DNA of 15,189 nt. It comes from Candidatus Omnitrophota bacterium (GTDB lineage Bacteria > Omnitrophota > Koll11 > Gygaellales > Profunditerraquicolaceae). Below the pieces are notes generated by a model. It was given only the letters and a program-made list of their open reading frames with translations. It did no database searches and had not been told where the DNA came from. The translations under genes were made by a program, and so were the position numbers. The DNA is taken from positions 1 through 15,189 of the forward strand of contig JAQUNE010000017.1 in assembly GCA_028717765.1 (NCBI GenBank). Direction: 5' to 3'. Below, piece after piece: positions 5,630-13,193 of this stretch (positions within the stretch are counted from its first letter, which is position 1; each line of letters begins with the position of its first letter).

Positions 5630-6709
5630 GATAAATTTAAAAAGTAGCCTTCCCAAGATCTTTTGCACTCCTTGCAAGCGCACCAGCCTTAAAATAATAT
5701 CCGAATGGCGGTCGAAATCCGCGAACTTTTCCAAGATTGTCCGGTTATTCTTCAATAATTTGAATACCTTTAAGAGGCTTTCGTCGTCTAACTCTTCGTA
5801 AAGATGTTTGATCTTCAATCCCACCTCAATATCATGGCCAAATTTTTCCCGCCAATATCTTTCATAAAGATTCAACCGGTTACTAATGATACAATCACAA
5901 AGTATTTCCGCGCAGCGCATGCCATAGTAAAGCCCGCCATGGGTAAGTGGTTTAATCTGGCAGGCAGCATCTCCAACCAAGGCAATATTATCTTTCTGGG
6001 TTAAACAATTCCCCAAAGGCAGAATCCCCCCGAATTTCTCTAGGATTTGGCCTTCAATTTTCGCTTCCTTAATAAACCTTAAGAGCTCGGAATGCGGATT
6101 TTGGCCTATCAGGCCAACCCGTGCGACCTCATCTGTCTCAGGTACCATCCAGGCAAAAAAAGGTTTTTTCATAAAGACCTGCACAAAGTGCTGCTTGGTA
6201 GCGTTTGTTTTAATTCTTGCCTGCGCCCCGTAATAATATTTTATATTTTGTTCATGATCAATAATTTTACGTACGCTGGAATTGGCTCCATCAGCGCCAA
6301 TGATGACATCCGCGGTCAAATCTCCTTTTTCCGTCAAGACGATATATTTATTCTTAGTCTTCTCTAACCCAAGAAATCGGTTGTTATATATTACTTCGAT
6401 ATTCTGGCTTAAAAGGTAATCAAACATCCTGCGGTCCAGGACTATCGCAACCTTTTTCTTCTTTATGAGAAAGGAATCTCCGTTTAAATGAAACTGTGCG
6501 CCATCAATATTATTAACCACTGCATCATGCGGAAGGTTAAAACGCGTCTTACTAAAAAGGGATTCGCTTACAAGGCCCGTGCAATGTAATGGCTGGCCTG
6601 AAGAAGCATGCTCTTCAATGATGCTAATATTAGCAGTCTTGTCTTTTTGTTTTAAAAGGTGCCCCAGGTAACAACCGATAGGGCCTGCACCGATAATCAA
6701 TATTTTCAT
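5627..6709 (-). CDS. Geranylgeranyl reductase-family FAD oxidoreductase
   Basis: A 360-residue flavoprotein of the geranylgeranyl-reductase branch of the p-hydroxybenzoate-hydroxylase-like fold. Visible landmarks are the FAD-binding G-A-G-P-I-G (7-12), C-T-G-L-V near residue 43 (the C-x-G motif of the branch), D-R-R-M-F-D, the second FAD motif G-A-D-G-A-N-S-S-V-R, the substrate-pocket motif F-F-A-W-M-V-P, and G-D-A-A with a following G-G-L-Y-Y-G. The family reduces isoprenoid double bonds in chlorophyll side chains, archaeal lipids, dolichol or menaquinone. It is the last gene of the PilZ/barrel/OPX operon, with 1 nt between it and the OPX stop. That context suggests reduction of a polyprenyl glycan carrier, but quinone or another lipid is equally possible. 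No strong Shine-Dalgarno is seen. The family is secure; the substrate is not. Confidence 0.8.
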   Translation of the reverse strand: MKILIIGAGPIGCYLGHLLKQKDKTANISIIEEHASSGQPLHCTGLVSESLFSKTRFNLPHDAVVNNIDGAQFHLNGDSFLIKKKKVAIVLDRRMFDYLLSQNIEVIYNNRFLGLEKTKNKYIVLTEKGDLTADVIIGADGANSSVRKIIDHEQNIKYYYGAQARIKTNATKQHFVQVFMKKPFFAWMVPETDEVARVGLIGQNPHSELLRFIKEAKIEGQILEKFGGILPLGNCLTQKDNIALVGDAACQIKPLTHGGLYYGMRCAEILCDCIISNRLNLYERYWREKFGHDIEVGLKIKHLYEELDDESLLKVFKLLKNNRTILEKFADFDRHSDIILRLVRLQGVQKILGRLLFKFI

Positions 6710-6710
6710 C

Positions 6711-7541
6711 TTAGAAAAAAGATTCAGGTACTACGATGGTGTCCCCGGGTAATAAAATTATATCGTAGGTTTTGTAGCCTTTCATAATTGCGGATGCCTT
6801 GATGGGAAAAACACGTTTTTTTCCGTTTTCTTCACGTACAACCCTTGTGCCGTCAATCTCGGCAATTTTAGTGAATCCTCCGGCCAAGGCAATCGCTTCC
6901 AGCACGGTGAGCCCTCTCTTTAAAACAAAACTTCCCGGCTTATCGACCTGCCCTAACACAGAGATCCTTCCATATTCTTCAACGGAAACCACATCTCCGG
7001 GCAATAACTCTAGGTCCTGCGATTTATCGCCTTGCTCGGTTATTTTAGTAGTATCGATATCGTATATCTTTTCTTTGTCCCTTGATCTTCGGATTACTTT
7101 TACGACAGCAGGATTTCCAGTTTCTGTAAAGTCGCCTGCTAAAGCAATTGCCTCCATAACCGTAAGACTTCCTTTTAGCTCAAAAGAACCGGGTTTTTTT
7201 ACCTGCCCTAAAACAGATATCTTACTGCCATATTCTTTTAAAAATACATGCACCTGAGGATTAACTAAATAATCTTCTGCTAATAAATCCGCAATATTTT
7301 TCTCTAATGACCGGACCGACAAGCCCCCGGCCTTAATGTTGCCTAAAAGAGGATAATTAACTGTTCCCACTTCAGAGACCCTTACCGTCTTATCAAGATC
7401 CGGCTCATTATAAACACTGATCTCTAAGACGTCATTCGGATGAATAATATAGTCAGCTTCACCGTTTTTTTCTTTGGCAGATACGAAAGAATAAAAAATA
7501 AGCATACCCACAGATAAAGCAAAAAATAATTTTATTTTCAT
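6711..7541 (-). CDS. Short polysaccharide-export (OPX) protein with two SLBB domains
   Basis: A 276-residue periplasmic protein. Residues 1-22 are a signal peptide (V-S-A cleavage) with no lipobox cysteine. Residues about 29-105 are the Wza-type polysaccharide export domain (Y-I-I-H-P-N-D-V-L start). Two SLBB domains follow (about 107-185 and 190-270), each beginning I-S-V-L-G-Q-V followed by K-P-G-S-F and L-T-V-x-E-A-I-A-L-A-G. The protein ends V-P-E-S-F-F right after the second SLBB, so it lacks the C-terminal amphipathic helix with which Wza forms its own outer-membrane pore. Known short OPX proteins of this kind work with a separate beta-barrel, and such a gene precedes it by 4 nt. The two SLBB units also resemble each other at the DNA level. 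Its partner inner-membrane kinase (Wzc type) is not in the window. Confidence 0.9.
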   Translation of the reverse strand: MKIKLFFALSVGMLIFYSFVSAKEKNGEADYIIHPNDVLEISVYNEPDLDKTVRVSEVGTVNYPLLGNIKAGGLSVRSLEKNIADLLAEDYLVNPQVHVFLKEYGSKISVLGQVKKPGSFELKGSLTVMEAIALAGDFTETGNPAVVKVIRRSRDKEKIYDIDTTKITEQGDKSQDLELLPGDVVSVEEYGRISVLGQVDKPGSFVLKRGLTVLEAIALAGGFTKIAEIDGTRVVREENGKKRVFPIKASAIMKGYKTYDIILLPGDTIVVPESFF

Positions 7542-7545
7542 AAGC

Positions 7546-8856
7546 TTAGAAGGTCCCTACCATTTTTATGGACATAATATGATCGACATAGGAATCTAGA
7601 TGAATATTCGAATTGTTTTCTTTCCATTCGTATTTTAATAAGGCATAAAACCACCGCTGCAAATTATATTTTAACCCGCCACTAACACCATAAACATTAT
7701 CCAGCCGCTTTTTTAGAGTAGCATCTATGGGCGCCGGATAATTATCATATTCATAGTAACTGTCAAGCTGAAGATGTAATTTCGAGTTAAAAGCGAAATC
7801 GTGTAAAAGGCCCAAATCTAATCTATTTATTTCATAATAGTTCTGATTAACATACTCTGATTGAGTTGCCGTCTTGTTTAACCTTAATAAAATTTGCGAT
7901 CTTTCTTTAAGTTGATAAGTTAAATCAAGCCCCAAGACCGGTTTTTGCCAATTTCCCCCATTATTAAACTTCCGGAATTGATAGCCTCCCTTCATAAGAC
8001 CGTGAATTTTAGAAGTAATATCACCATTTAAACCAAACCAAAACTGCTCATATGTATTGTCCTTGGAAGGCGACGGTTTCTTAGGATAACGCACGATTCC
8101 ATGGTTGTATTCAAAAAGCACGCTAGTCTTAGGGGCCAATTTATAATACCCGGTAAGGGTCGGAACGGTCTCATTATAAGAATTAGACTGCTTTACATCT
8201 CTTCTATAGAAATAATCATAGCGCTTTACCGCCGGCTCGATTGAAAAAAGGTTTAATTCTCTACCTGCTTTTAAATAGAAAGTATTATATTGGTATCCGC
8301 TTATACCAGAGGTTCCGGCATATAAACTGCTATTATTTACGGTATCATATTTGAAGTCTTCGGTCAGTATAAAATAATTGCGGCCAAGCTTCTTATCCCA
8401 AAGAAAAGAGATAAAAGGATTCTGCGTATTATTCCACCACTTGTGATAATAGTAAGTAAATTTCCCGCCGGTATTGATTTGAAAATTATTATTTTCCTTA
8501 AAAGATTCAAATTTTATACCTGGGATATAGGTATTGATGATATCGCTTGACCTAGCGGCTGTTTGAAAAATATTGTCTTCGTATTTCGTTTCCACTTCTA
8601 GATAGGGGTGCCAATAACGCAGCAGTTCATCTAATCGGCTAGCTCTTTCCCCCTGATCAAAAGCGATTTCCTGGGCTTCTTTTCTTTGGGCTTCCTCAAA
8701 ACTTGCTTGCATTGCTAAGGTTCTGCCCTTTTCAAATTGATCCAGCGCCAAAACAATTCTCTCCTTTTTCTCGGGAGCCAGTTTTTGGGTTTCGGAAAAA
8801 GCAAAATGTGGAATGGACATGATCAATAAAATAATTAAGATTGTTATTCTCTTCAT
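7546..8856 (-). CDS. Outer-membrane beta-barrel protein for polysaccharide export
   Basis: A 436-residue protein with a signal peptide (1-21, F-A-F-S cleavage), a short charged helical segment (about 25-80), and then a region of alternating hydrophobic/polar strands rich in Tyr, Asn and Lys to the end. It closes with I-K-M-V-G-T-F, the terminal phenylalanine being typical of outer-membrane barrels. The block E-D-N-I-F, then S-D-I-I-N-T-Y-I-P-G, is characteristic of the BBP2_2-type barrels found in exopolysaccharide loci. It lies directly before the short OPX gene, consistent with a two-part outer-membrane exit. AGGAGGG at 8877-8883 is 20 nt from the ATG, too far for normal use, and there is no in-frame start between, so the ATG at 8856 is kept with some doubt. 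The PilZ gene ends 25 nt upstream. Confidence 0.82.
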   Translation of the reverse strand: MKRITILIILLIMSIPHFAFSETQKLAPEKKERIVLALDQFEKGRTLAMQASFEEAQRKEAQEIAFDQGERASRLDELLRYWHPYLEVETKYEDNIFQTAARSSDIINTYIPGIKFESFKENNNFQINTGGKFTYYYHKWWNNTQNPFISFLWDKKLGRNYFILTEDFKYDTVNNSSLYAGTSGISGYQYNTFYLKAGRELNLFSIEPAVKRYDYFYRRDVKQSNSYNETVPTLTGYYKLAPKTSVLFEYNHGIVRYPKKPSPSKDNTYEQFWFGLNGDITSKIHGLMKGGYQFRKFNNGGNWQKPVLGLDLTYQLKERSQILLRLNKTATQSEYVNQNYYEINRLDLGLLHDFAFNSKLHLQLDSYYEYDNYPAPIDATLKKRLDNVYGVSGGLKYNLQRWFYALLKYEWKENNSNIHLDSYVDHIMSIKMVGTF

Positions 8857-8881
8857 CCACTTTGATTCCCTGATTTCCCTC

Positions 8882-9268
8882 CTATTTTTCTATTGATTTC
8901 GTTTTTTCGCTCTCAAGCTGTCTATTGACAAATTTAATTGCTTCGTCCATAAGCGTAGTTTTCTGCTCATCAATATCGATAAATTGCACACCCACCTCAA
9001 AATATTTTGGCTTAACCTTAGCTGCCCGGACTCTTACCACTTTTGCTAAAGTACGTAACGGTTCCCCTAAGGAAGGAAAGTTAATCTTTAAATCCAAAAT
9101 ACTACCTAATGCTATGGGGCCATTTGCTTTAAATAAAAGGCCGCTAGCACTAATATTAACCACGGAAGATAAAATATACGGCTCTTCTTTAGATCGATCA
9201 AAGAACCGATATTTTACCAGATGATACCCAACCAAACGCTCTTTTATCCTTCGCTCTTTTCCTTCCAT
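8882..9268 (-). CDS. PilZ domain protein, predicted cyclic di-GMP effector
   Basis: A 128-residue single-domain PilZ protein. It carries both binding motifs of the family: R-R-x-x-x-R at 6-11 (E-R-R-I-K-E-R-L) and N-x-S-x-x-G at 38-43 (N-I-S-A-S-G), with Asn in place of the more usual Asp. A V-G-V-Q-F strand follows near residue 92. Length and motif spacing fit a free-standing PilZ adaptor. It is the first gene of the export operon, so cyclic di-GMP may control export at the protein level. The ATG at 9268 is preceded by a weak TGGAAAA and a promoter that would leave only a few nucleotides of leader. The stop lies 25 nt before the barrel gene. Confidence 0.9.
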   Translation of the reverse strand: MEGKERRIKERLVGYHLVKYRFFDRSKEEPYILSSVVNISASGLLFKANGPIALGSILDLKINFPSLGEPLRTLAKVVRVRAAKVKPKYFEVGVQFIDIDEQKTTLMDEAIKFVNRQLESEKTKSIEK

Positions 9269-9281
9269 TTTTCCAGTTTAA

Positions 9282-9309
9282 TATTTACATAATTAGACGA
9301 GAATGTCAA
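9282..9309 (-). promoter_or_regulatory. Putative promoter of the PilZ-led export operon
   Basis: On the minus strand an exact TTGACA (9304-9309) is followed after 16 bp by TAAATA (9282-9287), a weaker -10 box. The predicted start near 9275 leaves about 7 nt before the ATG. The rest of the 193-bp gap (9269-9461) is AT-rich with short ACTAAAA repeats. I see no gene, no clear terminator for the upstream transferase gene, and no structured RNA in it. Confidence 0.55.
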
Positions 9310-9461
9310 GTAAAATCACTTTGCCTGGTTTTTTTATAACCGCTTACAACTAAAATCATTGCCGCACTAAAATTACTAAAAAAACTAAAGGGAATCTACG
9401 AAACCAACCAGACACCAGCTCTATTATTTTATGCAAAATTGTAAAAAATGCGAAAAATGGT

Positions 9462-10121
9462 TTAACTTAGCTGGCTCTCTATCCTGCGTTTTAAGGTACT
9501 CCCCAAAGCATTAAATTTATCGCTTCTAACCTCCCATCCTCCTTTAAAAGTAACTAAAAAAGAAAGTATGAGAAGATAAAGATCCAAAAATAAACTCTGA
9601 TTTTTCATATACCAAATATCGTATCTAAATTTATCCTCGCGGTTAATATCCCGTGGCGCAAAAACTTGAGCCACTCCGGTCAATCCTGGTTTTATTTTTG
9701 ACCTCTCGTTAAATCCGGGGATATCAAATACGCTTCTGGCAATTGCTTCATCAGCCTGTTTTTCTCGAGGGACTAATGCCCTTGGGCCGACAAAACTCAT
9801 TTCACCCTTAATAATATTCCAAAGCTGAGGCAGCTCATCCATAGCCGTAGCCCTAAGAATTTCGCCAATTTTAGTAACTCTAATATCCTTCTCTTGCGCC
9901 TGGATAAAGCCTACTGCAGTTTCTCCTGTCTTAACCATAGAGCGAAATTTTATTCCTTTAAAAATTATACCATTTTTTCCTACCCTATCCTGAAAATAGA
10001 AAATTGGCCGCCCTTCATCTAGAAAAATAAGAAAAATAATAATAACCCATAATGGCGAACTTAAAATTAAACCAATCACAGAAAAAACATAATCAAAAAT
10101 CCTTTTTATCCAGTTTTTCAT
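9462..10121 (-). CDS. Small polyprenyl-phosphate phosphoglycosyl transferase (PglC-like)
   Basis: A 219-residue initiating sugar-1-phosphate transferase that would load the first sugar onto a polyprenyl phosphate at the cytoplasmic face of the membrane. One N-terminal re-entrant membrane helix (about 10-34) contains Ser-Ser-Pro at 21-23, the helix-breaking motif of monotopic enzymes. Then come R-V-G-K-N-G, K-F-R-S-M, the catalytic D-E dyad at 95-96 (M-D-E-L-P-Q-L-W-N), S-F-V-G-P-R and K-P-G-L-T-G. It lacks the four-helix N-terminal part and CoA-binding-like domain of WbaP/WcaJ, so it is the small form. It follows the 2-epimerase gene by 39 nt and appears to end the glycan-building operon. No convincing Shine-Dalgarno is present. 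The sugar it transfers cannot be told from sequence. Confidence 0.88.
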   Translation of the reverse strand: MKNWIKRIFDYVFSVIGLILSSPLWVIIIFLIFLDEGRPIFYFQDRVGKNGIIFKGIKFRSMVKTGETAVGFIQAQEKDIRVTKIGEILRATAMDELPQLWNIIKGEMSFVGPRALVPREKQADEAIARSVFDIPGFNERSKIKPGLTGVAQVFAPRDINREDKFRYDIWYMKNQSLFLDLYLLILSFLVTFKGGWEVRSDKFNALGSTLKRRIESQLS

Positions 10122-10160
10122 CGCTGTCTCGGGAATATAATATTTGATAAATTGGCCTTT

Positions 10161-11237
10161 TTATCGGCCTAAGACAATTTTAAGCACAGTAGAAGATACG
10201 TCGGTTTCCAGGTATTCCGCTGGAGGCACCCAGGAGCGATTGGGCTGTGTAACTATTTTAACGGTCTCTAAAATATTCTTTGGGTCTGAGCCGGTCAGAA
10301 TATTACTGCCGCAATCAATGGTTTCCGGCCGTTCAGTTACATCACGCAAGGTAGCATTTGCTACTTTTAAAATACAGCACTCTTCCTGAACCGTGCCGCT
10401 ATCGCTAAGAACGCAGTATGCATTTTTTTCTAATTTAATGAATTCCAAGAACCCCATTGGTTTCATCAGACGCAGCCTTTTCGATTTTACCTTAAGATTG
10501 AATTTTGAGATTTTGTCCGCTGTGTGCGGATGAAGGCTAACTATTATATCCTTTTTGTATTCCTGGGCAACTAAGTTCAACCCACTTATTAACCTCTTCA
10601 GCCGAGCCTCTTCGTTGATGTTTTCGAAGCGGTGTAAAGTCACTAAAAAATAACCTTTCTCCTCAAGCTTAAGATCCTTCAATACTTTAGAAGATTCTAT
10701 TTCTTTAGAATTGGCATTTATAACTTCTAAAATCGGATTTCCGGTTACAATTATTCGCTCCTGGCTTATGCCTTCGCGTAAAAGATTTTCCCTGCTCCGG
10801 AAAGTATACGGCATAAGTATGGTGCTACAGTGGTCGATAATACGGCGATTGATCTCTTCTGGTACGCGGTCATCATAACAACGGTTGCCCGCCTCCATAT
10901 GATATACGGGTATGCCCATGCGTGCTGCTACAATCGACCCTAGCGCGCTATTAGTATCACCTAATATAAGCAGCTTATCAGGCCTTTCTTTTCTTAAAAC
11001 CTTTGCCGTCTTAACCAATATCTGGCTTATCTGAGATGCAAAATCTTCTATCTTAATCCCTAAATGGATATCTGGCTTGCGTAATTTTAATTGCTTAAAA
11101 AAGATATCACTCAGGTTAGGATCACTGTTTTGCCCAGTATAAACCAAAACGTGTTTACAGGCCTTATCAAGTTTTTTTATAAGCAGGCTTAAACGGATAA
11201 TTTCTGGCCTTGTTCCAAAAAGAGTCAAAATTTTCAT
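10161..11237 (-). CDS. wbjD: Non-hydrolysing UDP-N-acetylhexosamine 2-epimerase (WbjD/CapG/FnlC type)
   Basis: A 358-residue GT-B-fold epimerase. It shows G-T-R-P-E (8-12), G-D-T-N-S-A, H-M-E-A-G-N-R-C, P-E-E-I-N-R-R, T-G-N-P, T-L-H-R-x-E-N, S-D-S-G-T-V-Q-E-E and E-R-P-E-T. The H-M-E-A-G-N-R motif and the gene order (dehydratase, then this) fit the enzyme that inverts C-2 in the last step of UDP-L-FucNAc or UDP-L-QuiNAc synthesis, rather than WecB, which makes ManNAc. The longest frame opens at a GTG (11241-11243), but ATG at 11235-11237 overlaps the TGA of the dehydratase, has AAGGAA 7 nt upstream and begins at the usual M-K-I-L-T-L-F-G-T-R, so I use it. The stop is 39 nt before the transferase gene. 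Confidence 0.88.
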   Translation of the reverse strand: MKILTLFGTRPEIIRLSLLIKKLDKACKHVLVYTGQNSDPNLSDIFFKQLKLRKPDIHLGIKIEDFASQISQILVKTAKVLRKERPDKLLILGDTNSALGSIVAARMGIPVYHMEAGNRCYDDRVPEEINRRIIDHCSTILMPYTFRSRENLLREGISQERIIVTGNPILEVINANSKEIESSKVLKDLKLEEKGYFLVTLHRFENINEEARLKRLISGLNLVAQEYKKDIIVSLHPHTADKISKFNLKVKSKRLRLMKPMGFLEFIKLEKNAYCVLSDSGTVQEECCILKVANATLRDVTERPETIDCGSNILTGSDPKNILETVKIVTQPNRSWVPPAEYLETDVSSTVLKIVLGR

Positions 11238-12292
11238 AAACACATTCCTTTTGAAATACCATCTTTTAAATATGACACAAGCATCCTTCTGAGCTCCGGG
11301 CGGTTTATTGTTACTTTAGCTGATGTGTATTCACTACTTAATGCAGGTTTTTTTATAGTCGCTTTTAAAAGCTCCGGTAACATCGAACCGATAACATAAT
11401 ACCTGCCTCGCTCTATGGTACGGTAACGCTCTTCTTCAGATACCAACACCTCATGTATTTTTTCACCCGGGCGTATTCCGGTGTAGTTAATTTTTATTTT
11501 TTTCTTATTCATCAGTGCTTCTGCTACATCAGTTATCCTTGCTGACGGGACCTGCGGCACATAAATTTCTCCGGGTGATGCATAGCGGATCGCATCAAAT
11601 ATCGTCTTAGCCGCCTGGTCTGTTGTAAGCAGAAAACGCGTCATTTCCTTTACTGTAATTGTAATCGGTCCGCCGCGGGCAATCTGGTCTAAAAATAAAG
11701 GCACTACTGACCCGCGCGAGGCAAGTACATTGCCGTAACGCACGCAGATAAATCGCGTCTTTGGACAATCTACATTAGCTTCTATAAAAATTCTTTCCAT
11801 AAGCGCCTTGGTCATTCCCATCACATTGATCGCTTTACATGCTTTATCCGTAGAAACACCTACCACGGTCTCCACACCCTTATTACTTTCGTGTATTGCG
11901 CGAACAATATTTTGCGCACCGATCACATTAGTTAATACTGCCTGATAAGGAAAATACTCGCATGAAGGAACCTGCTTTAATGCTGCCGTGTGTATAATCA
12001 CGTCAGCTTCAGAGACCGCCTCAGACACAGAAGCAAAATCGCGAATATCTCCTATACGAAATGTAAGCAGCCTTTTGAAGTTGTTATATATAACCTCATC
12101 TGTAGAGGTAGGGCGTTTAAGGTATAAAACCCGCATATAATGTTGTTTTGCCTCATCGCGTGAAAAGACTATAATCTTCGAGGGCTTACCCATTTCACAA
12201 CCAAGCAAATGGCGCACTACGACCTGCCCAAGCGAGCCTGTTCCTCCGGTTACAAGGATCCTTTTATTTTCTAATGGTTTTTTGTTCGACAT
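11234..12292 (-). CDS. wbjB: UDP-GlcNAc 4,6-dehydratase/epimerase (WbjB/CapE/FnlA type)
   Basis: A 352-residue extended short-chain dehydrogenase that should convert UDP-GlcNAc to a UDP-4-keto-6-deoxy-L-sugar, the first step of the L-hexosamine pathway. The N-terminal T-G-G-T-G-S-L-G (15-22) binds NADP. The catalytic stretch S-T-D-K-A-C-K-A-I-N-V-M-G-M-T-K (147-162) has Met158 where most dehydrogenases have the YxxxK tyrosine, a hallmark of the FlaA1/CapE/WbjB group. H-T-A-A-L-K-Q-V-P and R-P-G-E-K-I-H-E are also typical. The first possible start, TTG at 12293-12295, is rejected in favour of ATG at 12290-12292, which has AAAGGAG 6 nt upstream and overlaps the preceding TGA as TGATG. It is followed by the 2-epimerase gene with ATGA overlap. 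Membrane helices of the longer PglF/WbpM type are absent, so it is the soluble form. Confidence 0.92.
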   Translation of the reverse strand: MSNKKPLENKRILVTGGTGSLGQVVVRHLLGCEMGKPSKIIVFSRDEAKQHYMRVLYLKRPTSTDEVIYNNFKRLLTFRIGDIRDFASVSEAVSEADVIIHTAALKQVPSCEYFPYQAVLTNVIGAQNIVRAIHESNKGVETVVGVSTDKACKAINVMGMTKALMERIFIEANVDCPKTRFICVRYGNVLASRGSVVPLFLDQIARGGPITITVKEMTRFLLTTDQAAKTIFDAIRYASPGEIYVPQVPSARITDVAEALMNKKKIKINYTGIRPGEKIHEVLVSEEERYRTIERGRYYVIGSMLPELLKATIKKPALSSEYTSAKVTINRPELRRMLVSYLKDGISKGMCL

Positions 12293-13179
12293 CAAACGCT
12301 CCTTTCATTATATGAAGTTTTATCCAATTTTAATTCCTCGATCATTTCATCCCAACTAGGGATTTTATATCCTGTAGCTTTTATAAAACGTAAGGCACTC
12401 AAACTAAGATCCTTTGATTCGCCATCAAAGGGTTCTATCTCAATATTTAATTTCATGGCATCTCTAATTTTAACCAACAAATCATATTTAGTAATCGGCT
12501 GACTTGCGATTTGATAAACTCCCCATAGGCTAGGAAAATCAGAGATTAAATCTCTAATAATCTTTGCTAAAGCCTGTGTAGTCAGGCCTGTATATATCAC
12601 CCGTGTAAACCCGCCTATTTTTTTCCCCTCTTGGCTAAGAAACCATTCTAACAAAGAAACTTTTTTGGCAAAATCCCTGCCGATCAATGAGGTACGCACA
12701 GTAAAACACCCCGGGCGATTAACTTCGCCTAAGAACTTTGTCCGGCCGTAAAGATCAGGCGCGTCGGCAAAATCTTCTTCACTATAATTTCCTTTCTTGC
12801 CGCTAAAAACACAATCCGTGCTCATATGAAACATGCGTATTTTTTTCGCCGAGCATAATTCTGCCAGTTGATGAGGGAAAAGCGAGTTTACCGTTATACT
12901 GATCAAGGGGTTTTCCGCTTCCTTAACCTGCTTTATAATTCCAATACAATTTATCACTACCTCTGGCCTTGCCTTTTTAAAAACCTGTATCACTGTTTTA
13001 AAATCCATCGCATCTATGCCGGTAAATACCCTATTGCGCCTTATCCCCTTAAAAATAGGATATTGCTGCCAGAGGCCCTTGTGTTCCCGAAAACCAGCCT
13101 GCGTATCAAAACGTTCGCTCAGCACCTGAAACACCTTGTGCCCCAGCATTCCGTCAGCGCCTAAAACTAAAACTTTCAT
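12292..13179 (-). CDS. RmlD-like 4-ketoreductase of the UDP-L-hexosamine pathway
   Basis: A 295-residue extended short-chain dehydrogenase with G-A-D-G-M-L-G (7-13), N-C-I-G-I, S-T-D-C-V-F-S-G (120-127) and Y-G-R-T-K (Tyr144, Lys148), closest in layout to dTDP-4-dehydrorhamnose reductase. Its position directly before the dehydratase and 2-epimerase makes it the middle enzyme, which reduces the 4-keto sugar. The CapF/WbjC/FnlB enzyme of UDP-L-FucNAc synthesis is about 370 residues and has a C-terminal cupin domain; here that domain is missing. The shorter form matches WbvR, the reductase of the UDP-L-RhaNAc/L-QuiNAc route, so that sugar is my preferred product. The start ATG (13179) has GAGAGGG 4 nt upstream and follows the epimerase stop by 14 nt. 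Confidence 0.85.
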   Translation of the reverse strand: MKVLVLGADGMLGHKVFQVLSERFDTQAGFREHKGLWQQYPIFKGIRRNRVFTGIDAMDFKTVIQVFKKARPEVVINCIGIIKQVKEAENPLISITVNSLFPHQLAELCSAKKIRMFHMSTDCVFSGKKGNYSEEDFADAPDLYGRTKFLGEVNRPGCFTVRTSLIGRDFAKKVSLLEWFLSQEGKKIGGFTRVIYTGLTTQALAKIIRDLISDFPSLWGVYQIASQPITKYDLLVKIRDAMKLNIEIEPFDGESKDLSLSALRFIKATGYKIPSWDEMIEELKLDKTSYNERSV

Positions 13180-13193
13180 ACCACCCTCTCATT

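Noticed and set aside
6799..7257. 152-codon open frame on the plus strand
   Set aside because: It lies entirely antisense to the OPX gene, whose domains are certain; its translation is Ser/Thr/Pro-rich with no recognisable domain. Same reasoning for the other plus-strand frames inside minus-strand genes.
9370..9390. Minus-strand T-run after the transferase gene as a terminator
   Set aside because: The T-stretch is present but no stable hairpin precedes it within 20 bases, so the signal is not sufficient.
10154..10169. GGCC-loop-GGCC between the 2-epimerase and transferase genes
   Set aside because: Only four pairs and an eight-base loop, no T-run; too weak for a terminator. I saw no convincing promoter there either.
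11235..11243. GTG (11243) as start of the 2-epimerase gene
   Set aside because: The ATG at 11237 has better ribosome-site spacing, overlaps the upstream stop and matches the family's usual N-terminus.
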